A DNA stretch of 60,000 nucleotides. Source: Lineus longissimus (taxonomy: Eukaryota; Nemertea; Pilidiophora; Heteronemertea; Lineidae). Made by a program: the position numbers and the translations under genes. The notes under the pieces were generated by a model, which ran no database searches, was not told the DNA's origin, and saw only the letters and a list, made by a program, of their open reading frames with translations. Positions 1 through 12,325 of the stretch are shown piece by piece. The first letter of the stretch is position 1. Every line of letters starts with the position of its first letter. The stretch is from assembly GCF_910592395.1 (NCBI RefSeq), contig NC_088313.1:21346437-21406436 (forward strand), read 5' to 3'.

Positions 1-2869
1 ACCCATCTCGCTCATCAAGGAAATTAATTTTTACGACAAGTTTCTCATCCTAATGAGCTTTAGCAATCAAAAGACAGCATTCATTAATAAATGGAATAGT
101 TTCCCTGATAGAATTGCCAACTTCTTGCTAATAAGATCCACCTGCTCAGGAACGCCTTGTGACCCCTTGCCCTCTCATCTCGGGAGTTGGTGATTTAGAG
201 AATCACCCCTGACTTCCTTGACATGGATCATAAGAATGCAAAGTGTCCTTTGGTGTGGATGTCTATAATAGTGAGTTTGATATTCAAAACCTAAAGATAG
301 TCAGGCATATGGATGGTACTTTACACAATTGAACTATATGATTTGTAGTCCTTTCTTTGTTGATTTTGATGCCAAGGTCAGAGGGGATATCATTTCATAG
401 TGGAGCTCAGGCGCTTGGCGATTCTGTAAAGCTCTAACTTATGTAAGCATTTCCAAAGAGACAAAGTAACCTTAAAAAGCTACAGAAATTTGCAGCTGAT
501 ACGTGGCGGCCATTTTAACTTCAACGTCCGGCCCGTCGACTGACAGACAGGTGAGTCATCAGCTCGCATCAGCGGCCGAGAGATATACAGGGTGTTGACA
601 ACTTGGGAACAGTATAATTTCATATGTAAATTGAGGAGGACACATCTGATGAGTGACGCCCTGACACCCCCACTGGCCAGGATGCCATGTGCCATGATAT
701 GGAGAGTTACCTTCAGTTCAATGGGAATCTCTGCACACACCACAGAGTAATCATTTTGCACAAACCTCAGCTGCCAACTCAGTTTTAAGCCCACATTTTA
801 GCTCCAACTTCGCGCAGCAAGTGGTGAGACAACCAATAACTCCAGTCCTTCAACAATCATACCATATATGACGGCGATCACCAGACTGAGACAAACTGAC
901 TAATACAGATAAATGAACGTCTCATAAATCAAAACAATAAATCATAATCTGTACTTTCATCTGGATAATGAGAACAATCGGCACAAGACACGTGGCACAA
1001 TACATATCAGGTGGCGGGGAAGGCAGGGGAAGGGTGACATCTGAGGCAGGCTGTTTGTGATGAGGAAAGGAGAGTACAAGATGTTCCAGTTGCCTTGATC
1101 AGATAATATCAATAACGACATATCTCAGTCACAAGTCATCGCGCCGATCTCAAGTGTGCTCTAATGTGAGATAAAAACCACTCTTCGCCCTTCAATTATC
1201 AGCTTCATCTGAATAAAAACATCCGCACCTATGACTGCTACGCTGTGAATGCAGCCAAACGTTCCACCGGATGCCACGGATGCCTCGATATCAGTAACCA
1301 AGATTGGTCAGATTTGATCACAGATGCTCAACGCAATCTTTCGTTTTTGTTGCACAAGGTTCCGTTGAATCCCTGGCAATCACTGCCACTGGGAACAAGG
1401 TTGAGACGATAAGTTTGTCGCATCTGATATTAGCTGTGGAATTATTCAAGAAATCTACGCTAGAAATGCCACATGACATTCAAGGAGGTTCTGCATTCTT
1501 GCTGGGCGATAAAGCCGTATGAACATGATTCCAAGTTGGGGGAGAGACCAGTCTGGGAGAAGACTCCAAGAGGGAATCTCACCAACGGTACTGAGGCTAG
1601 ACATGCTGGGCTCGGGAAACAAGGTGAGGCGCCATTTACCATCTCAACAAGCAACGAGAGTCAAAAAGCAGGACTAACTGTCAAAGTCATGAATATGACA
1701 GTGGCAAAGAAGATGCCAGCCAACCTTCAGCTCTATCAAATACAAGAAATCCTAGAAGCAACCTCTTGCCTCTCGAGCGGCGTGATTGGCAAGTGATATC
1801 AGGCTCGCCTCAAGCTACAGCAAGTGTGGAGTTCAACCAGTCCCTGCCAGCATTCAATTACCCACCTTCCTACCATTCGCCCGTTGGCAGTCGCTACTAA
1901 CAACTGAAAATCACTCAAGCAACCATATCCACCAAGAGAAGTGAACATTTTATCAGCTTGTTTATTTTCATCACGTCAGGATGCCGAGGAATTGTGCAGT
2001 TTCACGTGAATTCTATGGCTGTCTTGGCTGATAGGTGCCAGAAATCCACAATTTATAAACAACCTGGAGAATCTAGTGTTCATACTTGATAAATGTCTTA
2101 TGATCACTTTCATTTTTGAAAAGAAGAAGATGAGCAAGAAATGCAAATACCCTGTTTTTAGATTTCCACCCTTATAATGACAACATAGTTACTGCATTAA
2201 AGCCACAACTTGTAATTGCTCTTCGCCATTTTGAGCTCACCCAATGAAACGGCCAGAGTCAGATGACAATCACTGATAAACCTGATTCATTTTCCCAGCA
2301 GCCTGTTTTCACTTGAGCGAATGTCGAAACCAAAGCCATGACCTGGCAATTAATGCTCCCCGGTCTTCCCAGCATTCCCTGGAGAGAGGCGAAGCAATCA
2401 CGAAACTAATTTGGTTGGTATCAGCTCAGATAGATTACTAGCGGAATCTGGGAACAGCGAGAGGTGAAATGGAGCTGAATCAAGACCTGCAGGGAGACGG
2501 AGAGTTGAAAACAACAAGACCGCCTGCTGCCCCATTTCAAACATCATCCATGTTTTTGTTGAAGTAGCAAATCGTCATGATTGTCAATGCATTTTGAGGG
2601 CACTTTGACAAAACATCAACGACTTTTTCTCCAACTTAAGAATTACTTTCCTTTAGAACCACATACTGTCGTCACACTAATAACATAAAACAAGAAAAGC
2701 TTAATCTATTCACTCAGACTTGTGGTACATGCTACTTACACCCCCAATACTGCAAGGGGGAGCTAACCTATTAATCACATAATAAGAGAGAAGACTATTG
2801 TTCATCATTAGGACTAAGCTACTTGGCTCAAACAAGACAAATGTCAGATTAAGTCTTTCTTCTACACTC

Positions 2870-3095
2870 ACCAGGAAAATAAATGGCAAACTTCACAACC
2901 TTCTCAAGAAGCAATTAATAGCAATCTAGTCTGGTAGTTTTTTGGTAACATCATTGAATGGTTGTATGATGTTGTATCTTGTCCAGGTTGAAAGCTTCTT
3001 GGCTTGATGTGATACTAAAGATTAAGTACACATTGGAAAATTAATGGGCAACTTCACAACCTGTTGAGGTGATATTAATTGCTGAGAGCCTGTGT
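2870..3095. repeat. Diverged tandem duplication
   Basis: The words AAATGGCAAACTTCACAACC (near 2880) and TTAATGGGCAACTTCACAAC (near 3041), each followed within about 30 bases by a matching AATTAAT or ATTAATT block, suggest an old duplication about 160 bp apart. The copies are considerably diverged. Confidence 0.35.
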
Positions 3096-6000
3096 TTAGT
3101 GTTACAAGGTTGGGGAAGCATGTCCCCTGTCAGTGAAGTCTTTATGGCTGTGATTTATAGAGTATTAACACAGCTGGGCAGCTCCAATTGGAGACTAGAC
3201 AAGGACCATCAGTAACCCATATACCATTGGTTCTAAGTAGGTACACCCAAAGTCGACTTGGTCCATTTCACACCAGCCTTTGGGGCCAGCTGTGGAATCT
3301 ATGTACCAATGTAGAGGAACCTCTATGACGTAAACGTGAGATTTGCTGCTAAAGCCACGCTATCATTCACTGCATCCCTGACAGCACCCAGTACACCTTA
3401 CCGCTAAACAGATTTATACCACATTTTCACAAAAGGTGCACACGGAATTTCACAATGGTCAAGATTAAATTGGGATTCTCCATGCAGTTATCTCTCAATT
3501 GTGGGATCAGAATGCACGGGGTATATTTAGCGAGATTTTGGAAGGATTTTCGGTCACATTTCTCCGGTTCTTTGTGGCGAGGTTTGGGGCGGTCATGATC
3601 AAAGCGGGCGGCGGGGATGGATGACAGGGCTTGTTGATGTGCCACAAACAGAGAATGCAGCTGTAATGGAACCAGTGCCTGTCTGTCTGTCCACATATCA
3701 TACCATAATTCCACGACCGCGCTATTTTGAACTCTAAAGAATGAAGTAATGCCTACCGCCTTCTTCACCTGAATAGACATTTATTTATTTCAGAATGTGC
3801 ATTCATGTCTTCAAATTCTACCCCTGGCCATCTTTGCTTGTGTCCAGCCATTTTACACAGTTGACTGCAGCTTACACACAACTGTCACACAGAGAGTATG
3901 AGTTTAATTTGACATGTTTTCATTTTGTTGCTCTATGGTATGGAATTATAGAATCGTATAGACATGACAGTTTGTTATTGACTATTGGCATGGCTGGGAT
4001 ATTTGGATGAATGGGCGCTGGATAATAGGAACACTCCCTTTGACACAGCGTTGTGGCCTTTTGGTTCTTTATCATTGGCACTGATGGGTGAGATAGAACG
4101 ATATGAGTTGAAGCCATAAATCACACGAACCTACACCAGAGTTGATATATAGGCCTACCTCAAGCCAATGTATCAAATAGAAGCTGCCAGGGGAAATAAC
4201 GTTGCCAGATCCTGATCAATTTCCAGATTTTCAGTTTGCGATTGTGAATCAGACATGAACAGTGAGATTGTTGTTTATAATGATTCGATCAGCTGTAGAG
4301 CACAGCGGTGAGAAGCAGATACTATCAACATGACTGTATACATGGCTGAGCTGATTGGCTGATATGAGCCATATGGTGCCTAGATCACATTACTAACTCA
4401 ATGAACTCACTCATACAAGTTTTCAAAATTGACCAGCTGATCAACACATACGACCAATACTTTTCAAAAAGAACAAAAGAGGGTCTGGCACATCTCACTA
4501 TTCAAACATTACCTGGAAGTTAAGACCATCCTTTGGCTCAGCAGTTTCTGAATTGAGTGGACATCAGCCAGTTTCCTGAAATCAGCCCAAAATCAGCCTG
4601 TACCCATTCAAGAGTTAACGGTGCCAGCCAGAAGGTAAAGTGTCTGGCTTCGCTGGAAAAAAGCAAATGGTGAAAGCTCACCTTACTCACCGAGAATGAC
4701 AGGCAGCCTTGCCCATCAGACAACACGGAGAAACCGAGAAAAACCGCCCACCATCCGATCTGAGATGAAAGGTCTTTATCCTGGTTTCCATCTTGAACGA
4801 GGTGTAGAATTCACCACGCAACAGGCCTACAGAAGTTTTTAGGTAATTGAATGGATATTTGGTAATAGGCCTGAGGTAAGAATGAGGTTATAAGTCTTTT
4901 CACTTTTTATTGTCATGCCGATTCTGCTGGTAATTAACTTTCGACTCTACAACGTACAGAATCCTTCAAAGATGACATGACAATTACATATCTTGGTCGA
5001 GGCCAATGATGAAGTCACTAGGCCCTGCCCAACTGAAGTGGCAGGCAGGAGACGCTCATCCTGCCTTGGAGGGGAATACTCCCTGGAGAAAACCACCTCC
5101 AAGCGCAGAGTGAACGCTGTAGAAGACATATCTTGGTTCTTGAAATCACGACTACTATAACCACGGCTGCATGTGATCAAATGTTAAGCCAGAAACAGAT
5201 ATCGCTCAGTAATGAATTCCTGATCGAACCGACTGTCGTCATCAATCAAAATTGTCCAAAAAACGTGGCAACATGCGACATTGATGGACGAGGTGAAAGT
5301 CAAGGCAAGACTTGGAGGGACATCAAGTCACAAGGTTACAGAGACATTGTTTGCCGTCCCTGACTCAGACCCACAATGCACCACGACTACCTCGATCAGA
5401 AGCCACGAGATATTGCCGTCATCTGATATCCAAGGATATGAGTCATGGAACAATGGTATCAGAGAGAAGAGGGACAGGTTTTTTCTTCCTCGTACTTTCA
5501 ACTGGTGGAGACCAAGGGTGATTAGTACCTTATAGAAAGAGAGAGCTTCTTACAATGAATAAAACAACAGTTTTCACCCAATCTCAACATGGCATTGCCG
5601 CCTTGAGGGACAAGCTCAAACTACAAAGGATACGTGACAGTCAGCCTCCATTCTGGACGAGATCAAAGAGACGTTATTGGCCGTCTGACATGCTATTGTT
5701 AAAGGGACCTCGGGTTAAGGTTAACAAGAAAATATGTCAAAGTGAGATCTGTACTCTGATACTCGACCACTGCAAGGTCACACATCTGCAGTATCACTCG
5801 TCATTATCCTGCAGGGTTTTCAAATTATGTTTGCTATGTTTCTACACTCAACTCTGCCTTGATGTACTGAAAGGTCTTTTTCTTCAATTCTGTCAACAAA
5901 CTGAGCTTTGATAATGATGAGAATTCAACTGCAACTATTGGAATTTTAGAATTGTTCTCCTATATAACATGTTAAATAGACCTCCTGTCATGATCCAAAC

Positions 6001-8214
6001 ACCTCAAGATCATCTTTTAAAGCCTTTTCAAATACAACCAGCATATCACCATATCACAAACCATTGAGTCGTGTTAACCAGTGTGAGTGAGACACCACCC
6101 ACTGCCACAGAATAATATCACATTCAAACCAATCATGGCAGCTATTGTCACCAATTAAAGTTACACTCTGCAGCGTTATTGACCGGTTGTGAATAGAATC
6201 TTGCATATTGTACGGCGACTCGTGAAAGAACATCAAAAACACCGCAAATTAAACTCAAGACGGAATCTCACCACCAATCTGGGACACAGGAACCGAGAGA
6301 AAAGACGGACATCTCAAAACTGGGGGCTTCCGCTTCTTAAGGTGTGACCTTATGACCTTTACTTTTCTCACAATTTGGATGTTTTCTTTTCATTTCCATG
6401 GCGATGCCAAGATCCGAGTAAACATGGTGGTTGGAATCATGTCTATACAGCAAAGATGGTGACACATTCACAGCTCAGTGAAATCTTCAAACTTTCATTT
6501 CCGAGAGGGCAACTATGAGACTTTTGTAATTCCTGTGGCATTGATCTGAAATGCTTCATAATAATGTATTGGTTTCTTACTTTCCTAAATGTTCACGGAT
6601 TGCAATGAAAATAGCATTTTTAGACAAACTAAATGAGAAGTGAGCTGAGTTAGCTGATATATACAGGAGACAATCATGGGGTTGAAATGGGTGACAAGCA
6701 TCTTTGGCAGCCTGTGATTCAGCCTGTATTGATAATGAGCTCATACTCTCTGCACGTTCTTTCTCAGATGCAAATGATGTCGGCTGCATCTGCTTTTCAA
6801 ACCAGCGCCTCATTTGACACATCTATAAGGAGTCCTACAAACTTGGTAACAAAAAAATTATCATCATTTTTTTTCAACTGCTGTGAGACAGTAGAATGTT
6901 CAATATCCCTCGAGCTGACATGCAAATTGCCGCCGAGCTCACATTTGATTGATGTGCAATAGAGAAAGATGCCTCCTCTGTCTTTGTTAGCCACCAAGTG
7001 GGAAAAAAGTGTATCAGACAGGAATAACGCACAAATAAGTTTCCCGCCCACCCACTCGATATTACACATGATCACACCCCTATCTCTGTCGCCAGATGAA
7101 GCACCCAAAAAAACACATCCATTTTGGGACGAGAAAATGGTAATATCAAGCTGCTGCTGAAAAAATGACGTCTGAACACCCTGCACGTTATTAACGCCGG
7201 GTCATTAATCTCATTTTCTTACCTCCAGACAGGGGAGAGCATGTAGCGTGCAGATGCTCTGAGGTAATAGTGGTGTCGATGAAACATTACAAATAGAGTC
7301 GGCCTGGACGCTTACAAAATGACGGATGATTTGGTATGCGGGTCGCAATCTCTTCCTTCTCGGCTGATTGGATAGCAACCAATGTTTAAGATGGCTGCAT
7401 CTAAAAAGTCAACCTGAATTCCCTGAGGGAAACTTTATAAGAATGTCTTTTATTCCGGGACATTAGTTCGGGGAAAAAATGAGTGAAGCATGGGATATTC
7501 TAACACATGGCAATGGGTGTTTAGAATTGGCTGGTCACCAGATATGAAGAGCGAGGCCAAGAACCAGTCTTGAAACCAATCATATGATATCGACAAATAT
7601 TGACTTCTATTCGAGCTTCATCTTCACCAGCAACTCGCCGTAAGTCACTAACGAAATCTTCCCAACAAAACTTCCCTTCGCACAGAACCTCATGTCACTG
7701 ACCCTTATGAATGGTTAACGGGCTAAGCTACATCCCTCAACACACACACATAACAGATTTGCATAAATGAATACGAAAGAAGCGTGCTGTTCAAAACGGC
7801 TGATCATATTTGGACATGATTAGTCACATGGGTTCGATAGTCATGTTTTATTAATAAATGCTATGATACAGATTGTCGTTGTTCAATGAGGCGTAGAGCA
7901 CCGAGATACATAAGACACATGACACGGTCTTCTCAAGATAACTAAGACTGATCAAAGGGTTCATCAAGTGAGTAAGACAATGGCTACCAAAACGACACAG
8001 AGAAACATCCAATTGATATTCAGAGATTCAAATTCCCCATTCAATCAACGGATCACGTGAACACTAACAACCCCCAAAAAATAACAAGATGTTTCATCTT
8101 TGACAGCAACTGAGAAATGATAATGATTACTCTCTCTGAGACAATGAATGCTCTTTTGAACCCTGTAATGACCCTAATGAGGGGCAAAGTTCCTGCATTA
8201 GCTGACTTGATGTG

Positions 8215-8302
8215 AGACCCTTGTGAGCAAGTGGGACCCAGGGAGACTCTTGTGAGCTTGTGGGGCCCAGCCTTGTTTCCCTGAATGAGCATGTGGGACC
8301 CT
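8215..8302. repeat. Short tandem units of about 29 bp
   Basis: Two and a half related units are visible: AGACCCTTGTGAGCAAGTGG, AGACTCTTGTGAGCTTGTGG and a partial TGAGCATGTGGGACCC. The copies differ at several bases. Confidence 0.5.
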
Positions 8303-9733
8303 AATAACAGATTCTAATTGATTAGGTGTAATGAAGAAAAACCCTAACGACAAAATGATCAGCTCTGGACCTGACATGAACATCTGGAAGGGTAGAACCT
8401 GTACGATGAGGTCTCTGAGAGCCTCTAAGGAGGCCATGTCCGCTTGCACTAATGCCCAGGATGGAACAAGCAAGTCAGCATTTGATGGCTGGAGTACGGA
8501 CCCAGAGACCAAGGAGAGAGGCTGTAACACCACTAACTGTGAGGCATCACACAGAACTTTCAGCAAACCTCTGCCACCTGCCTCCATCCCCTTCTGATTC
8601 AGTCCCTTAAAGCCAACCAACCCACATCCATCTCAGACGTGTTTCATGAATTGAGACCAAGTCGAAGTTTAACATCGAAGAAAAGACTGTGCACAACCCA
8701 CGTTCTAAACAAAAATGAAATAAATCCTCAAGTTTGCACGAGACCGGCAGAATTACGTCAATTGGCCGATTCACATTTTTGGCAGGCAAGTGACATAGCG
8801 ATAATGAATTTACTTCAATTCTCCTCAATGTTCAAAAGCACTCAGATTGATTGCGTCGCAAGGAAGGTCTTTATGTGAGTCAACTGAACACATTATTGAA
8901 TAGGAAACACAAATTTTCAATATTTTGAAAAAATTAAATCTCTAAATTAAATCTCTAAAGGAGGCAGGATTTTTTTCAAAATGTAATTGAATTTACTTTC
9001 TGACTAAACAGTTTGCATTTTAGACTTGATTGCCATTTTTGTACAATGTTTACCTAAACTACAAGGGGAGGACATCAAGTTGAAAGAAAACACATTTTTC
9101 AGGGATGTCTTCTCTGAAGAAAGCTATCTTCCATGTTCAAAGCAATTCGGGTATAAACTGGTTTGTTTTCAGTCCAAAACTCACCAAATGCACATAATTT
9201 GTCACATTTATTATCGATACGTATCATACCCAACAAATATGGTGTCACAAACTTACCCAGCAAAATAACCGAAAAGAAACAATATCCCACTGTTAAGATT
9301 AAGATTAAGCTGTCAAATTAGTTTGATATATATTGCATTTTGACAAACAATTGACATAAAACACATTCATAAATCAGAAACATAATTTATTGCGATGACC
9401 CAATCATGATTCCTAGATCACTATTTGGTTTTGAATTGACTTTATCTCGAATGAAATGAATAAATCATGACCGGATATTGTCAGAAACAAACATGTGATG
9501 TTTATGAGGCATCAAACGAGGCCAGTCCCTCGCGAGGTCCCCCACTACACTGTCCCAGGGTCAACAGACTGGAAATCAAGTGTCACTTGCTATACATCAT
9601 GGTAAGGTTTATAAAGATGAGTAAGTTTGTTATTGAGGGATATATAGTGGAGGATAATAGGTTATTTTGTGGACAAGCTTGGAAAATCAGTGATTTCAGT
9701 GACTGTGACCTGCAGGCTGGTTGAAAGTCAGAT

Positions 9734-9749
9734 CCCCCCCCCCCCCCCC
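9734..9749. repeat. C16 homopolymer
   Basis: A run of sixteen C on the plus strand interrupts otherwise ordinary sequence. The length is likely to be uncertain in any assembly. Confidence 0.9.
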
Positions 9750-10270
9750 AGATGGGTGGGACACTGTACGATGAAACTGTACTCTGAATTGAGTTTTAGA
9801 TGCAACTGGCCGAAGACTTTAAGAATCTGTGAGTCACAGTTGGGCAAATTTTCGTGCTATACAGGTCCTAATTTCCTATCTCAGGCTCTATGAAGAAACT
9901 GTTAGGACACGTTCACAATGCACAGCGGATCTAGTTCATAAACACACTCAGATTCTAAACACTGATAAGCTATTCAAATCAATTTGATGCATAAAACAAA
10001 GGCATTCCTGAACATTGTTTAATGTCTCTATCAATGTTTGGCACTTATTCAATTTGGCGTGGGCACCCAGGGTGCCAAGCTGTCAGAGGAGAGGTGACAC
10101 TGATAAACATGATGAAGACATGTCATGTTAATGTCAAGACACTCACCATGATTTGTGTAAAGGTAACATGAACTTTAACCCCTCCTTGTCTTGACACAAG
10201 GACCTCTTATGTTTCCGGCTGAGAATCAAGTTATTATGATTGTAAGGCTACATGTAGGTATACTTTAGTG

Positions 10271-10460
10271 TTAAGAAATTGATTGCGGTAATTTTGTCAT
10301 GCTACAGATGAAAAAAAAATTCAAGTCCAAATATTTTTTTCACTTGTCCTTTTTCTGCTCAAAATGAAGAAACATCATCAGTCACAAAAAAAATTTTCTT
10401 TGAAAATTTTTCCGAATTTTGAACTTGAGAAAAAATTCAACTCTGAAGGATGAAAAAAGG
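10271..10460 (+). repeat. AT-rich dispersed repeat, copy A (inverted partner at 29.2-29.4 kb)
   Basis: The segment from TTAAGAAATTGATTGCGG through CATGCTACAGATG, AAGTCCAAATATTTTTTTCA, CTGCTCAAAATGAAGAAAC and ATCATCAGTC to CTGAAGGATGAAAAAA matches the reverse complement of 29195-29398 almost base for base, with only small differences in A/T run lengths and a few substitutions. It starts about 355 bp past the donor of the Ig1 exon. No protein or terminal inverted repeat identifies a transposon class. Confidence 0.85.
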
Positions 10461-10605
10461 ATGAAAAAATTTCTTCGAGTCCAAATATTTTTTTCATTTT
10501 TTTTTTTCTGCTCAAAATGAAGAAACATCATCAGTCCCAAAAAATCTTTTTCTTTGAAAATTTTTCCGAATTTTGAACTTGTGAATAAGTTCAACAATTT
10601 TGGCG
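10461..10605 (+). repeat. Second, partial tandem copy of the AT-rich dispersed repeat
   Basis: The words GAGTCCAAATATTTTTTTCA, CTGCTCAAAATGAAGAAAC, ATCATCAGTCCC and CCGAATTTTGAACTTGTG recur about 154 bp after copy A in the same orientation. It lacks the GATTGCGG...CTACAGATG end, so it is a partial tandem duplication. Confidence 0.8.
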
Positions 10606-10639
10606 GGAAAACCTAATCATGCATTTTGTCCCCGGATTT

Positions 10640-10724
10640 TCAACTTCACTAACGCGACCAACCTGGTAATGCGACCATGCAACCTCGGTCCCATGAGTGG
10701 TCGTGTTACCAGGGTTCCACTGTA
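10640..10724 (-). mobile_element. Terminal fragment of a pogo/Tigger-like DNA transposon
   Basis: The segment ends in GGTTCCACTGTA, whose reverse complement TACAGTGGAACC is a TA followed by the CAGTGGAACC start typical of pogo/Tigger-like terminal repeats (recalled knowledge). Inside it, TGGTAATGCGACCA and TGGTCGTGTTACCA form an imperfect subterminal inverted repeat. No transposase frame is present, so this is a remnant or a non-autonomous end. Confidence 0.5.
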
Positions 10725-10815
10725 TATCAGTAAGCCACCACGTCTAAACCACTTTGCAAACGAGTGATTTCTGCCACTCAACAGAACACGTAATGAAGAA
10801 GTAAAAGACACTTAC

Positions 10816-11088
10816 CTAAGATAATCAACGTGTAATTAATGGTTTTACTGCCGAACCCGTTAGCAGCGACACATATATAATTCCCAGCATCCTCCATCTC
10901 GAGGTCGGTGATCTTTAGTGCCATCTTCAACTTTTCAAATCGTTCCCAGCCTTCGTGGATTTCTAGTTTATCCTTGGACCACTCAATGTAAGGTTTTGGG
11001 TCGGCTTCCACTGGACATGGGATTTTGATTGTTTCACCAAGGATGCCGATTATCGAGGGCTGGATTTTCTGGGAGATTCGGGGCGGTG
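10816..11088 (-). CDS. FGFRL1: Internal exon encoding the first Ig domain of an FGFRL1-like receptor
   Basis: The exon encodes one complete Ig-like C2/I-set domain of a cell-surface FGF receptor-like protein. Reading in phase 1 it starts SPPRISQKIQ, has the first core cysteine in the motif IPCPVEADPKP, the core tryptophan 12 residues later (IEWSKDK), then IHEGWERF, and closes with EDAGNYICVAANGFGS; the two cysteines are 48 residues apart, as expected for the domain disulfide. An N-Y-T glycosylation sequon follows. The CPVE-x-DP, IH-x-GW-x-RF and NGFGS...NYTL words are the ones I associate with Ig1 of FGFRL1 rather than with any Ig domain of kinase FGFRs. The acceptor is strong (pyrimidine-rich ...CTCTCTATCTTCAG) and the donor is CTTAG/GTAAGT-like. 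The length is 273 nt, phase 1 at both ends. This is a partial gene: the kinase-less tail that would separate FGFRL1 from an FGFR is not in view, so orthology rests on this one domain plus the signal exon. Confidence 0.85.
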
Positions 11089-12164
11089 CTGAAGATAGAG
11101 AGAAACAAGGAAACATAAGAACTTGGATGAGATATGATAATGAATCGAGAGGAATAAGGTCATGATGCGAGCGACCTTGGGGAAGGTGAGATGGTTTCAA
11201 GGTTGCGCATGCACTGAAAGGAGAAAGTCATTCAGTTATACATCAAAGCGTGTACAATCAACATGGACTTGTTCTTTATGGCCTTGACCTTCACAGCATC
11301 ACATCTCAGTAAATATTTATAAACATCTAACATGTCAGAGTGGTGGAATTCTCTGCTGGGCCATTTATGAGTACATTATGAGAGTAGCCATACTTGTATA
11401 GTTTATAGACTAACATTACAGGAGTTGGCTGAAAGCTGATAACAAGATGACAGGGTGATAAGGATGCTGGCAGAGACAGGAACACAGGACCTTTTCACTT
11501 GGTCAAGGTTTGTGTATTATACAGAGACAAGGGCAACAGGCTTCTTTAATCAACCTCAGCCAAGACTGGCCCTTGGATCTAATCTGAGGATGTCAGCTAG
11601 ACAGCCTGATTGACACTTAACCAAGTGATGTAGCCCGACCGCCCTACTCCCTCTATCATGACCATATTAGCCTTCAAGTACCCAAACAAGCTTCTCATAA
11701 GGAGCCAAGTCCCAGACAAACATAGGTTTCTCCCACCGGTCAATGATATCGTTGCCGACACCAAGCACTCCAACCTCGTCAAAACCTCCTAATGACACTC
11801 GTTAGCCACATCAAGCCAATAGGTCTTGTAAGGGATACCTATAATAAACGCTATTATATCCCTTATTATTTCATTAATAACGGCCATTATCTGTTGTTTT
11901 GGGAAATTGCGAGACGACTCTGCTGACAACTGACGAGCAATTTTCCCCGATCGAGGCGACAGTTGTCAATCATGATATCAAACTGTTTGAAAAACTTCCC
12001 AACATCACCTTTTTTCTCTCGTTGATGCCGATTATGCTTATCATTAACTGGTTTTTTAAACATAGTCTATTTCCATGTCAGGTAGCAGTTCAACATACAA
12101 ATTCACTCTCACCAATTTCATCCCTTTAGGCCTGATGAATGACGAGATAGACCATTAACCAACT

Positions 12165-12325
12165 GAATTTGAAATTTAAAATTTTTTTGTCATTCAGCAA
12201 TTTAAATTTTTTTTTTCCAATTTTCAGTGATTTTGAGTGTGGCGAGCTTGCTGAATGATAAAAACATAACAACAAAAATTTTTTTTTCTTTCTTGGTTTT
12301 CGGCGATTTTGAGTGCGGTTGCACA
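12165..12325. repeat. Two-copy tandem repeat with long A/T runs
   Basis: TTTTCAGTGATTTTGAGTGT near 12222 and TTTTCGGCGATTTTGAGTGC near 12297 are about 75 bp apart, each preceded by a run of nine or more T. It may be a degenerate relative of other A/T-run elements, but the shared words of the dispersed family are not present. Confidence 0.5.

Larger units (their letters stand above)
1..10815 (-). other. Intron downstream of the Ig1 exon (extends past the window edge)
   Basis: By position this is the intron that begins at the donor at 10815. I searched the minus strand for the next FGFRL1 parts (acidic linker, Ig2 with W-x-K-D and Y-x-C motifs) and found none, so they probably lie to the left of position 1. 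Contents noted: a diverged duplication near 2.9-3.1 kb, short tandem units near 8.2-8.3 kb, a C16 homopolymer at 9734-9749, a dispersed AT-rich repeat at 10.27-10.6 kb and a pogo-like terminal repeat at 10.64-10.72 kb. No other structure is supported. Confidence 0.5.

Noticed and set aside
2870-2960. A good minus-strand donor (TTTCCTG/GTGAGT) with a short open stretch before it
   Set aside because: The only frame compatible with phase 1 meets a stop after about 16 codons without an acceptor in between, and no Ig motif is visible.
4514-4576. A 63-nt minus-strand segment with acceptor TGATTTCAG and donor CTTCCAG/GTAATG
   Set aside because: It is open only in a phase that does not fit the phase 1 end of the Ig1 exon, and the peptide resembles no FGFRL1 part.
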